A stretch of 64,000 bases of DNA from Mucilaginibacter endophyticus (GCF_003351025.1 NZ_QPCG01000001.1:565949-629948), one strand, 5' to 3'; shown: positions 18,564-28,518, counted from the stretch's first letter. The notes: generated by a model not told the origin, from the letters alone. Numbers and translations: made by a program.

Positions 18564-21041
18564 ATGGAAAGTAATACCCCACCAAATCCGGAGCTGATAA
18601 CCAGTAAGTTGGTTGAAGTTGAGAACCTGATAGAGGAAGAAGAGGAGTTTCACCATCTTAACAACCCTGCCGATGGTATTAAGCCAGTAGTTAAAAAATA
18701 TCTCGGTATACCTACCCGGGCTTCACAATCGGGGAATAAATTCTACTTTACTGACGGCGATGCCAAAGTTGAGGTTATAGTTGTAGCCGATGAAATTATC
18801 CGGGTACGGTTAGCACCTCACGGCGTGTTTCTTGATGATTTTTCGTACGGTGTACCTAAGCTGCCTAACAAGCATGTAGATTACAATTTACATGAGGACG
18901 ACAACGAGTTCAGGGTATCAACCTATAAAGTAAATTGCCATATCCGTAAAAAAGACTTCTTTATTTCTTTTTCGGATAGCAGCAACCATGTTACCAGCAT
19001 GGATGCTGTGCCTATGCACTGGGAAGAGAACGTACAGGATGGTGGCTACTATGTGTTTTGCACCAAAACCTGTGCAACCGACGAAAGCTTTTTTGGTTTG
19101 GGTGATAAACCTACCGAATTTAACCTGCGTGGCAAAAGGCTTAAAAACTGGAATACCGATGCTTACTCGTTCCAGTGGAACCAGGATCCCCTTTACCGTA
19201 GTATCCCTTTTTACATCAGCGTAAACGAGGGCATAGCACACGGTATCTTTTTTGATAATACATTTAAAGCGCAATTTGACTTTGGAGCCGAAGACAGGAC
19301 TAAAACAAGTTTCTGGGCAGATGGCGGCGAACTGCAATACTACTATATCCACGGCCCTCACATGATGGACGTGGTAAAAAGCTACCATACCTTAACCGGT
19401 ACACACCCCATGCCGCCGCTTTGGGCCCTGGGTTACCACCAATGTCGCTGGAGCTATTATCCGGAGGCTAAGGTGAGGAAGATAGCCAGAGGTTTCCGCG
19501 AAAACCAGATTCCTTGCGATGGTATCTACCTTGATATCGATTATATGGATGGTTACCGCTGCTTTACCTGGAACCGCAAGTACTTCCCCGATCCTAAAAA
19601 AATGATCAGTGAGCTTGCTGCCGATGGCTTTAAAACCGTGGTAATTATTGATCCGGGTATCCGTGTAGATGATAACTATTCGGTGTTTAAAGAGGGTAAG
19701 GAAAAAAAATATTTCTGCCGCCGTAGCGATGATTACTTTATGGAAGGCCACGTATGGCCGGGCCGTTGCCAGTTCCCCGATTTTACCAACCCCGAAGTTC
19801 GTGAGTGGTGGGGCGGTTTGTTTGACGAACTGGTGCAGATGGGTGTTGCCGGTGTTTGGAACGATATGAACGAGCCTGCCGTATTTGGTGCAGGTACCTT
19901 CCCCGATGATGTGCGCCACCAATATGATGGTTACCGCGGATCGCACCGTAAAGCACATAATATTTATGGTATGCAGATGGTGCGTTCAACCTATGAGGGT
20001 TTGCGCAAGATCATGAAAAATAAACGCCCTTTTACCATTACAAGGGCTGGTTACTCGGGCGTACAGCGCTTTTCATCCGTGTGGACCGGTGATAACGTGG
20101 CCTCATGGGAGCACCTGAAACTGGGCAATATCCAGTGTCAGCGCTTATCAATTTCAGGTATACCGTTTTGTGGTACCGATATTGGCGGCTTTAGCGGCGA
20201 GCCCGATGGCGAACTGTTTACCCGCTGGATTCAGATGGGTACCTTCTCGCCGTTTATGCGTGCACACTCAGCAGGTGATACCAAAGAGCGTGAGCCATGG
20301 AGCTTTGGCGAACCGTTTACCGCTATCAACCGTAAATTTATTGAGTTACGTTACCGCCTCATCCCATACCTGTATTCCATATTCTGGGAGCATCACCGTT
20401 ACGGTTTCCCTATTTTGAGGCCGATAGTAATGCACGAGCAGGATACGCAATTGAACCACTTCCGCCAGGATGAGTTTACTTATGGCGATAAGATTTTGGT
20501 TTGCCCGGTAATGGAACCTGGTCAGCTTAAGCGTAACGTTTACCTGCCAAAAGGTAAATGGTACAATTTCTGGACTTACGAGGTTGTTGACGGCGGTAAG
20601 GAAGTATCGGTTGATACCCCGCTTGAAACCATGCCTTTGTTTGTAAAAGCAGGCTCAGTAATTCCCGAATACCCGGTAATGCAATACGTTGGTCAGAAGG
20701 AAATTGAAGAAGTGAAGCTGAATATCTACTACACAGATTACGAAGTAAACTCATTCCTGTTTGAAGATTACGGCGAAACTTTTGCCTACGAGCAGGACAT
20801 TTACCTCGAAAAGAAATTTGTGGTAAATGGAAGCTCAAGATCAGTTACTATTGATCAAAGCTTGGAAGGTTTATACACTCCACGTTACGATGGTTATCAT
20901 TTTAACCTGATAGGCTTACCATTCGCGCCAACTAAGATAACCGTAGATGGCAAGGATGTAAAAGAGTTTCAGGTAAATGAAGATAAAACCGTTGAGTTTA
21001 AGTACACCAAAAACTTTAAACATATTGAAATAAGCAAATAA
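18564..21041 (+). CDS. GH31 alpha-glucosidase
   Basis: This 825-residue protein has no signal peptide and is presumably cytoplasmic. GH31 features: an N-terminal beta-sandwich, PPLWALGYHQCRWSYYPE at the barrel start, the nucleophile Asp434 in VWNDMNEPAVFG, then RPFTITRAGYSG and GIPFCGTDIGGFSGEP, holding the acid/base region. It should release glucose from the non-reducing end of maltodextrins. The unusual first 65 residues are acidic (VENLIEEEEEFHH). It is last in the operon and followed by a strong terminator. Confidence 0.92.
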   Translation: MESNTPPNPELITSKLVEVENLIEEEEEFHHLNNPADGIKPVVKKYLGIPTRASQSGNKFYFTDGDAKVEVIVVADEIIRVRLAPHGVFLDDFSYGVPKLPNKHVDYNLHEDDNEFRVSTYKVNCHIRKKDFFISFSDSSNHVTSMDAVPMHWEENVQDGGYYVFCTKTCATDESFFGLGDKPTEFNLRGKRLKNWNTDAYSFQWNQDPLYRSIPFYISVNEGIAHGIFFDNTFKAQFDFGAEDRTKTSFWADGGELQYYYIHGPHMMDVVKSYHTLTGTHPMPPLWALGYHQCRWSYYPEAKVRKIARGFRENQIPCDGIYLDIDYMDGYRCFTWNRKYFPDPKKMISELAADGFKTVVIIDPGIRVDDNYSVFKEGKEKKYFCRRSDDYFMEGHVWPGRCQFPDFTNPEVREWWGGLFDELVQMGVAGVWNDMNEPAVFGAGTFPDDVRHQYDGYRGSHRKAHNIYGMQMVRSTYEGLRKIMKNKRPFTITRAGYSGVQRFSSVWTGDNVASWEHLKLGNIQCQRLSISGIPFCGTDIGGFSGEPDGELFTRWIQMGTFSPFMRAHSAGDTKEREPWSFGEPFTAINRKFIELRYRLIPYLYSIFWEHHRYGFPILRPIVMHEQDTQLNHFRQDEFTYGDKILVCPVMEPGQLKRNVYLPKGKWYNFWTYEVVDGGKEVSVDTPLETMPLFVKAGSVIPEYPVMQYVGQKEIEEVKLNIYYTDYEVNSFLFEDYGETFAYEQDIYLEKKFVVNGSSRSVTIDQSLEGLYTPRYDGYHFNLIGLPFAPTKITVDGKDVKEFQVNEDKTVEFKYTKNFKHIEISK

Positions 21042-21120
21042 CCTTAATTGAGGTTAAAGCTGAAAGGCTAAAGGTAACTGCAGCCTTGCAAATCAATAAG
21101 TAAAAGTAGTCATTTGATAG

Positions 21121-21153
21121 CGCCATTGCCCATAGCAAGCAATGGCGTTTTTT
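21121..21153 (+). terminator. intrinsic terminator of the alpha-glucan operon
   Basis: A nine-base stem (CGCCATTGC / GCAATGGCG) followed by TTTTTT, 80 bases after the GH31 stop. Confidence 0.9.
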
Positions 21154-21206
21154 ATTTACCCCCTCACCACAACATCATCGAAACACTGGGCAATCCTCTC
21201 CCGCCA

Positions 21207-21301
21207 CGTCATTGCGAGGTACGAAGCAATCGCACGGAGGCAGAGCGGCTAAGCAAATCCGCCCTGTACAGTTCGCGATTGCTTCGTGCCTCGCAATGAC
21301 G
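21207..21301. repeat. palindromic repeat, CATTGCGAGG family
   Basis: The arms CGTCATTGCGAGGTACGAAG and CTTCGTGCCTCGCAATGACG are near-perfect complements. The middle contains CCCTGTACAG. Confidence 0.85.
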
Positions 21302-21307
21302 GGTTTT

Positions 21308-21545
21308 ATTGGTGCGTCCGTCCGTTCCCTTGTGTCCAATACTCAAAAAGAACCTAAGGACATGCACGTTTTTTTGTCTGAACTCGAATTAAACGAATTA
21401 TTGGAATTTATTGAATTTGCTAAGCATTCTGTAAATTCATTAATTCCATGAATTCAGGTTCAGACAATTTTGCGTTAGGGATAGAAGCGGATACCGGCCT
21501 GTGGTTAAGGCCTGTGCAGTATGAGCGGATAGCCCGGGCAGGAGG
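21308..21545 (+). repeat. composite dispersed repeat, copy 1
   Basis: Contains in order GTCCGTCCGTTCCC, AAAAAGAACCTAAGGACATG, GTCTGAACTCGAATTAAACG, an AT-rich palindromic middle, GGTTCAGACAATTTTGCGTT and GGATACCGGCCTGTGG. The same order of blocks occurs at 23838-23993, and in reverse at 28095-28320 and 35883-36120. The short open frame in it is part of the repeat, not a gene. Confidence 0.75.
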
Positions 21546-21729
21546 TAACGCCCATATTCAGTTTGCAGTTTAAAGTGGGCAGTTTGCAGTTTGTTTTCTT
21601 TTAGCTGAACTCGAATTTATTGCATCGCCGCAATGATATATTTTATTTAGGCGCCTCAATCCCCAAACATTTACAATTGGCTGTTGGTTGGCTGTTTACA
21701 CAGTATCAACTAATTGCGTTATTTGCTTT

Positions 21730-22635
21730 ATGCCTGTTTTAACTGCACCCGAAAAAACTGTAATTCCAACCTTTGCCCTGCAACAAAAAGATGGGCAGGG
21801 TAGCACCATGATTGATGTGCGCGAGGCTGGCGGGCAATGCGGCGAGTTTAAGCTCGACCCTGCCTTTCTGCAACCTCACCGTAAGGATTATTACCTGTTT
21901 GTACTGATTAAAAGCGGAGCTAACCGACACTGGATAGATTTTGTACCCTATACCGTAAAGCCAGATACCTTTTATTTTACCGTGCCACAGCAGGTGCACC
22001 TTAAAGAGCATGCGGGCCCTACCGAGGGCCTGATGATGAGCTTTACCGATGAGTTTTTGCAATTGGAAGATAACCGCATACTCAAGCAACTTCCCATTAT
22101 TCAAAACCCTGCTGCTGCTCACGAAATAAAGCTTAACCCTGCCGACCTGGTTTTTATTGAAGATACCATGCGCGAAATGCTGGTTGAGTTTAATGCCGAT
22201 GGCACCTGGCGCAACCAGATGCTTACCTCGTGGTTGCGGGTGCTGGTGATATACCTGAGCAGGCTGTACAGCGAGCAGTATAACGAAACCTGTGTTACTT
22301 TAAACTATTGCCTGCTTAAAAGCTTTCAGGCGCTTATTGGCGAGCATTATGCCACCCAGCACGATGTTGCCGCCTATGCAGAACAGTTGAACCTTACTCC
22401 CGGTCACCTTACCGATGTTATTAAACAACAAAGCGGTAAAACGGCTATCACACACATTCACGACAGGCTTATTGTTGAAGCCAAACGCCGCCTGCTGCAT
22501 ACCGGGTTATCGGTAAAACAAATTGCCGATGAGCTTGGCTTTGAGGATTCGGCTTACTTTAACCGCTTTTTTAAACGCCTTACCGGTACCACACCCATAG
22601 CTTACAGAATGCAAATCCGGGAAATGTACAGTTAA
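21730..22635 (+). CDS. AraC family transcriptional regulator
   Basis: This encodes 301 residues from the ATG at 21730; an upstream TTG at 21688 would add 14 residues and is less likely. The N-terminal half is a cupin-like effector domain (LQPHRKDYYLFVLIKSGANRHWIDF). The C-terminal 100 residues hold two helix-turn-helix motifs: VAAYAEQLNLTPGHLTDVIKQ and VKQIADELGFEDSAYFNRFF, then TGTTPIAYR. It probably controls the SDR gene 50 bases downstream, as such pairs are common; the ligand is unknown. Confidence 0.9.
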   Translation: MPVLTAPEKTVIPTFALQQKDGQGSTMIDVREAGGQCGEFKLDPAFLQPHRKDYYLFVLIKSGANRHWIDFVPYTVKPDTFYFTVPQQVHLKEHAGPTEGLMMSFTDEFLQLEDNRILKQLPIIQNPAAAHEIKLNPADLVFIEDTMREMLVEFNADGTWRNQMLTSWLRVLVIYLSRLYSEQYNETCVTLNYCLLKSFQALIGEHYATQHDVAAYAEQLNLTPGHLTDVIKQQSGKTAITHIHDRLIVEAKRRLLHTGLSVKQIADELGFEDSAYFNRFFKRLTGTTPIAYRMQIREMYS

Positions 22636-22686
22636 TGCCCTGCTATGTGCAGCGGTATAAATAGCTGCCCTCCATAGCTTTGTACT

Positions 22687-23412
22687 ATGGAAAAACAAAC
22701 AGTATTAATAACCGGTGCTAACAAGGGTATCGGTTTGGAAAGTGCCCGTCAGCTGGCTAAGGCCGGTTACTACATTTACCTGGGCAGTCGTGATCAGGAT
22801 AGGGGGCAAAAGGCTGTTGAGCTGCTTAAAGCCGACGGGATAAACTATGTAGAACTATTGCTGATAGATGTTACCAGCGAGGCATCGGTACAAAAAGCTC
22901 ATGATGAGCTGGCAGCTAAGATCAATCATCTGGATGTGCTGATCAATAACGCCGGTATCCCCGGTTCATTCCCGCAAAAGGCAGATACCGTAAGCGATGA
23001 TACCATGAAAGAGGTTTTTGAAGTAAACTTTTTCGGCGTTATCCGCACGGTGCGCATCTTTATCGATCTGGTTAAAAAATCGCCGAACCCCCGTATTGTT
23101 AATGTAACATCCGATCTGGGTTCGTTAACCTACCATAACGATCCTGAATGGGAGCACTACGAAATTAAATCGGCAGCTTACGGTCCGTCAAAAACAGCCC
23201 TGAACGCTTATACCGTTGCCCTGGCTTATGACCTTAAAGACCAGGTTAAAGTAAACATGGTAAACCCCGGCTATACCAACACCGAGTTTAATGGCAACCG
23301 TGGCCCCAAACCGGTAGAAGACGGCGCTGCACCAATAGTTAAATACGCCATGATAGGCACCGATGGCCCTACAGGTAAATTCTTCAGTGATTATGGCGAA
23401 AGCCCGTGGTAA
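22687..23412 (+). CDS. SDR family oxidoreductase
   Basis: This 241-residue Rossmann protein has the cofactor motif TGANKGIGLE near residue 10, NNAGIPG and the active-site AYGPSKTAL (YxxxK). The residues after TG (ANKG) resemble carbonyl-reductase-like NADPH-dependent members. Substrate unknown. A sequence TAGCTTTG five bases before the start matches the -7 consensus and, if used, would give a leaderless transcript. It follows the AraC regulator gene. Confidence 0.9.
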   Translation: MEKQTVLITGANKGIGLESARQLAKAGYYIYLGSRDQDRGQKAVELLKADGINYVELLLIDVTSEASVQKAHDELAAKINHLDVLINNAGIPGSFPQKADTVSDDTMKEVFEVNFFGVIRTVRIFIDLVKKSPNPRIVNVTSDLGSLTYHNDPEWEHYEIKSAAYGPSKTALNAYTVALAYDLKDQVKVNMVNPGYTNTEFNGNRGPKPVEDGAAPIVKYAMIGTDGPTGKFFSDYGESPW

Positions 23413-23459
23413 GATTTGAGAGTCAAGATTTAAGAGTCAGGAGGAAGTCTTCACCACCA

Positions 23460-23712
23460 CGTCATTGCAAGGCACGAAGCAATCGCCAACTAAGCACCCT
23501 TGCTTGCGGCAGCAGGGAGTGATGACGTAGCGTTTCACAAAACCTTTACCGCCATGTCATTGCGAGCGAAGCGTGGCAATCTCGTAGCCAATGCATGTTC
23601 ACCCTGTATAGCTACGAGATTGCTTCGTGCCTCGCAATGACATGGTGGAGAGGGGGCGGCTATGCAAATCCGCCCTGTACAGTTTGCGATTGCTTCGTAC
23701 CTCGCAATGACG
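23460..23712. repeat. cluster of CATTGCGAGG-family palindromes
   Basis: Three elements in a row: a left half (GTCATTGCAAGGCACGAAGC), a full palindrome at about 23554-23642 (CATGTCATTGCGAGCGAAGC ... CTTCGTGCCTCGCAATGACA), and a right half ending CCTCGCAATGACG at 23712. The gap 23413-24109 has no credible gene. Confidence 0.75.
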
Positions 23713-23837
23713 TTTTTAGATGATACAGCATGCGATTACCAACACGCCGCCGCTCGGCTCCGGCCGAGTGGCAACTATTTCACGGCCTCTGGCCGCCGTA
23801 TATGGGGGTAGGCAAGTATAAAGGCATCATGTATTCC

Positions 23838-23993
23838 TGTCCGTCCGTTCCCCTGTGTCCAATATCCAAAAAGAACCTAAGGACATGCGCGTCTTTTTGT
23901 CTGAACTTGAATTAAACGAATTATTGGAATTTATTGAATTTGCTTATCGAATTCAATAAATTCTCCTAATTCAATAAATTCCGGTTCAGACAT
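23838..23993 (+). repeat. composite dispersed repeat, copy 2
   Basis: Carries GTCCGTCCGTTCCC, AAAAAGAACCTAAGGACATG and GTCTGAACTTGAATTAAACG in the same order as copy 1, and ends at GGTTCAGACATTATTGC. It lacks the GGATACCGGCC tail, so it is shorter. Confidence 0.7.
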
Positions 23994-24109
23994 TATTGCA
24001 AAGACCACAACGACGTGCAGGTAAATTTTTCTGTTTAATATTAGTTGACAAAGTCAACCAAATTATTCAACTTTGTTATCAGAAACATTTTTTCACAAGT
24101 ACACACATT

Positions 24110-24625
24110 ATGGATACGATATTAAAGCCAGATCTGGCTTCTATAAAAATCAGAAACAAACTGCTTCCCGGCGATCTGGGCTACATTGCACACGTTCATG
24201 GCGATCTGTACGCTAAAGAATGCGGCTACGGACTCGACTTTGAAGCTTACGTACTTCAGGGTTTAAAAGACTTTGCCCTTGAGTACGATACCGCAAAAGA
24301 TAAAGTTTGGATCTGTGAGCATGAAAACAGGATCATCGGTTTCTTGATTGCGCAACACCGCGGAAGTGATGTTTTGCAGTTTAGGTATTTCATTTTTTTG
24401 CCCCAATACCGGGGCATAGGTTTGGGAAAAAAGCTGATGCAGGAATTTCTGGATTTCATGAAGCAGGGAGGCTACACCAGCGCCTATCTCTGGACAACCG
24501 AAGAACAGCACTCGGCAATTGCTTTGTACACCAGGTACGGCTTTAAGCTTAGCGACGAAAAGCCATCAAACGCTTTCGGAAAAGAACTGGTGGAGCAACG
24601 GTACGATTTAGTGTTAAACCGGTAA
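24110..24625 (+). CDS. GNAT family N-acetyltransferase
   Basis: This encodes 171 residues from the ATG at 24110 (MDTILKPDLASIKIRNKL). An open extension upstream to 23996 runs into the repeat and is rejected. The acetyl-CoA loop is QYRGIGLGKKLM, followed by AYLWTTEEQHSAIALYTRYGFKL, a standard GNAT C-terminus. The acceptor is unknown. It starts seven bases before the MarR gene; GNAT/MarR pairs and fusions are common. Confidence 0.9.
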   Translation: MDTILKPDLASIKIRNKLLPGDLGYIAHVHGDLYAKECGYGLDFEAYVLQGLKDFALEYDTAKDKVWICEHENRIIGFLIAQHRGSDVLQFRYFIFLPQYRGIGLGKKLMQEFLDFMKQGGYTSAYLWTTEEQHSAIALYTRYGFKLSDEKPSNAFGKELVEQRYDLVLNR

Positions 24626-24631
24626 GCAGAT

Positions 24632-25060
24632 ATGAGCACTCAAAAACATATTCAGGCAATACGAACGTTTAACCGTTTCTATACCGATTTGATTGGTTTG
24701 CTTGATAAACATTTGCTCAACAGCGATTATTCCCTTGCCGAAGCCCGCATACTTTATGAAATATTTACGGCAAAAGAGCTAAGCGCGTCAGACATCATTT
24801 ACCGTTTAAGTATTGATAAAGGCTACCTGAGCCGCATATTAAAAAAGTTTGAGAAGGAAGCCCTAATAGCCCGCAAACCCTCGGCAGATGATGCCCGTGT
24901 ATCGCTGCTTTCACTTACCGATGCCGGATTGGAAGTTTTTAACGGGCTAAACGAGGCTTCTGAAAAACAAATCATGACATTGATCTCCACCATGTCGGTT
25001 AAACAACTGGATGCGCTGGTTGGGCACATGAAAGCTATAACCGATTTGCTGGGGAAATAA
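24632..25060 (+). CDS. MarR family transcriptional regulator
   Basis: This 142-residue winged-helix protein has LAEARILYEIFTAKELSASD, LSIDKGYLSRILKKFEKEAL (recognition helix) and the wing KPSADDARVSLLSLTDAG, all usual for MarR repressors. It is probably co-transcribed with the preceding GNAT gene, six bases upstream. Ligand and operator are not evident. Confidence 0.9.
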   Translation: MSTQKHIQAIRTFNRFYTDLIGLLDKHLLNSDYSLAEARILYEIFTAKELSASDIIYRLSIDKGYLSRILKKFEKEALIARKPSADDARVSLLSLTDAGLEVFNGLNEASEKQIMTLISTMSVKQLDALVGHMKAITDLLGK

Positions 25061-25148
25061 AGCGGATGGGAGGATGATGCTGTCGTCCGTCCGTCTTCCT
25101 GTATCCATTACTGTGAATCAAAAAGACCGGGAAATTCCTTCACCAACC

Positions 25149-25242
25149 CGTCATTGCGAGGCACGAAGCAATCCCCAATAAGCAGAGCTGCCATGCAAAT
25201 CCCCCTGTACAGCTTGCGATTGCTTCGTACCTCGCAATGACG
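25149..25242. repeat. palindromic repeat, CATTGCGAGG family
   Basis: Arms CGTCATTGCGAGGCACGAAG and GCTTCGTACCTCGCAATGACG around a centre with CCCTGTACAG. It lies between the convergent MarR and permease genes. Confidence 0.85.
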
Positions 25243-25327
25243 TGGTGGTGAAGAGATTGCTTCTTGTCTCTTGATTCCTGCCTCTTAAATCCTGACCTCT
25301 TGACTTCCTGACTCTTGACTTCCCTCC

Positions 25328-27745
25328 CTATTCCGTTTTCAAACTCTTTACCGGGTTCATTAAGGCTGCTTTTACGCTCAGGAATGATACCGTTGCAAAG
25401 GCTACCAGCAATACCAGGAAAAACGGAATAACAAACAGGAAAGGGTTAATATCCATCCTGAAGGCGTAGGTTTGCAACCATTGGTGAATGGCATACCAAC
25501 CTATAGGTGCCGATATTACAAAGGAAACCACTACCAGCAGGGCAAAATCTTTATACAGCAAGCCCAAAATACTGTTTACCGAAGCACCCAGCACCTTGCG
25601 GATACCTATCTCCTTAGTGCGCTGCACAATGGTATACGATACCAGGCCGAACAAGCCTAAACAAGCCACAAAAATGGCTATGCCGGTAAATACGCCAAAC
25701 ACCTGCCCAAAGCGCTGGTCGGTTTGGTATTGTTTGTTAAAAAACTGATCTAAAAAGAAATAATCAAACTGATCGCCGGGGAAAAAGGCAGCCCAGGTTT
25801 TCTGTAAGTCGGCAATGGTTTGGGGCATGTTGGTGGTGCTTACCTTTACCGACACCGGACCCCGCACATCAGGGATACAACGGAAGATCATGGCATCATA
25901 AGCATCATGTAACGATTGCTGGTGAAAATTATCGGCCACGCCTATTATCTCATAAACCTGTCCCCAAAAGTCAATGCGTTTGCCCAGGGCATCGGCAGGC
26001 TTGCTAAAGCCTAATTGCTCCACCCCTTTTTTGGTAAATACCACCTTATGCGGCTCATCGCCAAACGCTTTTGAAAACTTACGACCGGCAATCAGTTTAA
26101 TATTGTAAGCATTGAGGTAATCATAATCGGCACCAATAATGCGGTATTGCTTGCTGGTACTTTGATCAGAACCTACAAGTTTGATCCCGCCGGCATTCCA
26201 GCCAACCGGCTGACCGGGGATTGAGGTTGATACCGTTACGCTTTTAACGGCACTTTGCGCCAGGCATTCGTGCTTAAATGAGCTCATGCTGCGGTAAAAC
26301 GAATCTACCTTAGTTAGCGGTGCTTTAATAACAATAGTCTGATCTATCCTTACCCCTAACTTTTGGCTCTGCATATATTTAAGCTGCTTGAATACGGTAA
26401 GTGAGCCTATCAGCAAAAATATAGATGCCGCAAACTGAAATACCACCATACCCTTACGCAACACTACTCCGCCCGGAGATGCCAGGATCTTGCCCTTCAT
26501 TATTTCAACCGGTCTGAAGGCTGATAACACCAGTGCCGGATAAAAACCGCTGAAGAATGAGCCCAGCACAAATATCCCTAACACCGCCAGCCAGAAAGCC
26601 GGTTTGGCAAACAGCGTAAAGCCCATCTGCATGCCCGAAATACTGGCAAATGCCGGCAAGCAGGCCATAATGATGAGCAAAGCAAGCCCGATGGCCATGG
26701 CATTAAGCATCATGGCTTCCAACATAAACTGGGCAATGAGCTGCGCTTTTGCCGAGCCCAGGGTTTTACGTACACCAACCTCTTTAGCCCTGCCAATACC
26801 ACGAGCGGTAGCCAGGTTAATATAATTGATCCAGGCAATGACGATCACAAAAATGGCAATGCCCAAAAGCAGGTATACCGATTTGCCATCACCATTGGGC
26901 TGAAACTCCAGCATGCGGTTAGAGTACAGGTGGATATCCTTAACTGACTGCAGTGTATAAATGCCACCCTCGCCCGAACCGGGATACTTATCATAAGCCT
27001 TTTTTACAATCGGGATAAACTTAGCCTCCAGCTTACGCGGATCAACACCAGGCTTTAGCAGCAGGTAAGTTGTACAGCCATCATTTAGCCAGGCATTATC
27101 AATGTTATAATCTTTATTAGGCGGATTTTCCTTAAGCAGCGTAGCATATGATTGCATGATATCAAAATTCATGTGCGTATTGGCAGGCATGTTACTCATC
27201 ACGCCCGTAATTTTAAGCGGCTTATCTGTATTGATGTACAGCGTTTGGCCAACCGGGTTTACGCCATGAAAAAGCTTATCGGCAATTTGTTGGGTAATTA
27301 CCGCTGTGTTTGGCTCTTTTAGTGCTGTGTTTGGGTCGCCGTTTAATAGCGGGAAGCTGAACGTTTTGAAAAAGGCATCGCTTACGTAGTACACATTCTG
27401 GATCACCATTTTCTGCTCCTTGTGAGTAGCAATGGTTTGCCCCGCCCCTACAATTTTTACGTACTCCTCAATTTCGGGAAGTTCGGTTTTAAAGGCGTTG
27501 CCCGGGGCAAATGCACCACCCGCCCATTGGGTACTTAACTTACCGTTGTTGTACCTATCCTGGTTAATGCGGAATACACGATCTTTTTTAACATGAAAAT
27601 TATCATAACTAAGCTCAAAGCTAACATATTGCAATATGAGCAGGCATGCTGCCATACCGATGGCCAGCCCTACTATATTGATAGCAGAGAAGGCTTTATT
27701 TTTAGATAGGTTTCTGAAAGCAACCAGCAGGTAATTTTTAAGCAT
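25328..27745 (-). CDS. FtsX/MacB-type ABC transporter permease
   Basis: This 805-residue protein is of the large Bacteroidota permease type, with two FtsX domains and two MacB-like periplasmic domains. The start MLKNYLLVAFRNLSKNKAFS with the helix INIVGLAIGMAACLLILQYV is characteristic. Further helices are at about 285-305, 335-360 and 380-400, a second N-terminal-like helix near 430, and three more in the last 130 residues, where VQRTKEIGIRKVLGASV is conserved. No ATPase gene adjoins it. The substrate is unknown; the family handles lipids, lipoproteins or antimicrobial peptides. Confidence 0.9.
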   Translation of the reverse strand: MLKNYLLVAFRNLSKNKAFSAINIVGLAIGMAACLLILQYVSFELSYDNFHVKKDRVFRINQDRYNNGKLSTQWAGGAFAPGNAFKTELPEIEEYVKIVGAGQTIATHKEQKMVIQNVYYVSDAFFKTFSFPLLNGDPNTALKEPNTAVITQQIADKLFHGVNPVGQTLYINTDKPLKITGVMSNMPANTHMNFDIMQSYATLLKENPPNKDYNIDNAWLNDGCTTYLLLKPGVDPRKLEAKFIPIVKKAYDKYPGSGEGGIYTLQSVKDIHLYSNRMLEFQPNGDGKSVYLLLGIAIFVIVIAWINYINLATARGIGRAKEVGVRKTLGSAKAQLIAQFMLEAMMLNAMAIGLALLIIMACLPAFASISGMQMGFTLFAKPAFWLAVLGIFVLGSFFSGFYPALVLSAFRPVEIMKGKILASPGGVVLRKGMVVFQFAASIFLLIGSLTVFKQLKYMQSQKLGVRIDQTIVIKAPLTKVDSFYRSMSSFKHECLAQSAVKSVTVSTSIPGQPVGWNAGGIKLVGSDQSTSKQYRIIGADYDYLNAYNIKLIAGRKFSKAFGDEPHKVVFTKKGVEQLGFSKPADALGKRIDFWGQVYEIIGVADNFHQQSLHDAYDAMIFRCIPDVRGPVSVKVSTTNMPQTIADLQKTWAAFFPGDQFDYFFLDQFFNKQYQTDQRFGQVFGVFTGIAIFVACLGLFGLVSYTIVQRTKEIGIRKVLGASVNSILGLLYKDFALLVVVSFVISAPIGWYAIHQWLQTYAFRMDINPFLFVIPFFLVLLVAFATVSFLSVKAALMNPVKSLKTE

Positions 27746-27920
27746 AATTGTAACGGTTTATGCCTGAAATTCAGCCAATTGCATGCCTTGGTTTTAATTC
27801 ACTGATTATCAATTATTTACATTAAAATGCAATCTACGAAACTGTTCGTTTTCGAACAGTGATTGTGCGGTATTGGGGTAGTTTGATTTCGGATTTCGGA
27901 TGTTCCATTTCGGATTTATT

Positions 27921-28084
27921 ATTTTTCTCTGGCGCAAGTATGAAGGGGGGTAAAGCAGAGGCTACTTGCGCCTTAAGCAATAAAAAAAGCGTCATTTGCG
28001 AGGCACGAAGCAATCGCGAACTGTACAGGGGGATTTGCTCGGCGACTCTGTAAGTCGGGGATTGCTTCGTTCCTCGCAATGACG
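27921..28084. repeat. GGCGCAAGTATGAAG repeat plus CATTGCGAGG palindrome
   Basis: At 27927-27972 GGCGCAAGTATGAAG ... GGCTACTTGCGCC forms one repeat (compare 35657-35817). At 27990-28084 a CATTGCGAGG-family palindrome follows. The gap 27746-28518 upstream of the permease holds only repeats and, presumably, its promoter. Confidence 0.7.
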
Positions 28085-28094
28085 TGGTGGTGAA

Positions 28095-28380
28095 GGATAT
28101 GGGCGTTCCCGTCAGCTGACGGGCGGGCTATTCGCTCATACGCCTGCAGGCATTACGCACAAGGCCGGTATCCGCTCCTATCCCTAACGCAAAATTGTCT
28201 GAACCGGAATTCATGGAATTAATGAATTTACAGAATGCTTAGTAAATTCAATAAATTCCAATAATTCGTTTAATTCGAGTTCAGACAAAAAAATCCCCAA
28301 AATCCCGGTTCAGACAAAAAGATGCTGATGTCTGCAACGGTCTAAAAGTATAGTGACACAGTGTTACTGACGGACGATGT
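28095..28380 (-). repeat. composite dispersed repeat, copy 3 (reversed)
   Basis: Reading left to right: GGGCGTTCCCGTCAGC, GGCCGGTATCCGC, CCTAACGCAAAATTGTCTGA, an AT-rich middle, AATTCGAGTTCAGAC, AAATCCCGGTTCAGAC, then GTGACACAGTGTTACTGACG. The blocks are those of copies 1 and 2 in reverse complement. Confidence 0.75.
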
Positions 28381-28385
28381 TTCTT

Positions 28386-28487
28386 TCCTGAAAAATTGTC
28401 ATTTCGATAGGGTAGGGGCTGGTATGTGCCCTGGGGCGAAAGAGAAATCCTACACATTCCCTTAGCTGTTCGTTCGAAATGACAATC
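28386..28487. repeat. palindromic repeat with ATTGTCATTTCGA ends
   Basis: The ends ATTGTCATTTCGATAGGG and GTTCGTTCGAAATGACAAT are inverted, with GAGAAATCCTACAC inside. It is related to the element at 7934-8053. Confidence 0.6.
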
Positions 28488-28518
28488 TGGTTTACTTATC
28501 AAGCAGGTACATGCGCCC

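Noticed and set aside
21362..21451. A short frame MHVFLSELELNELLEFIEFA in composite repeat copy 1
   Set aside because: It lies wholly within a dispersed repeat and is broken in the other copies.
22675..22682. Perfect -7 match TAGCTTTG directly before the SDR start
   Set aside because: Would require a leaderless transcript and has no clear -33 element; kept only as a remark in the SDR entry.
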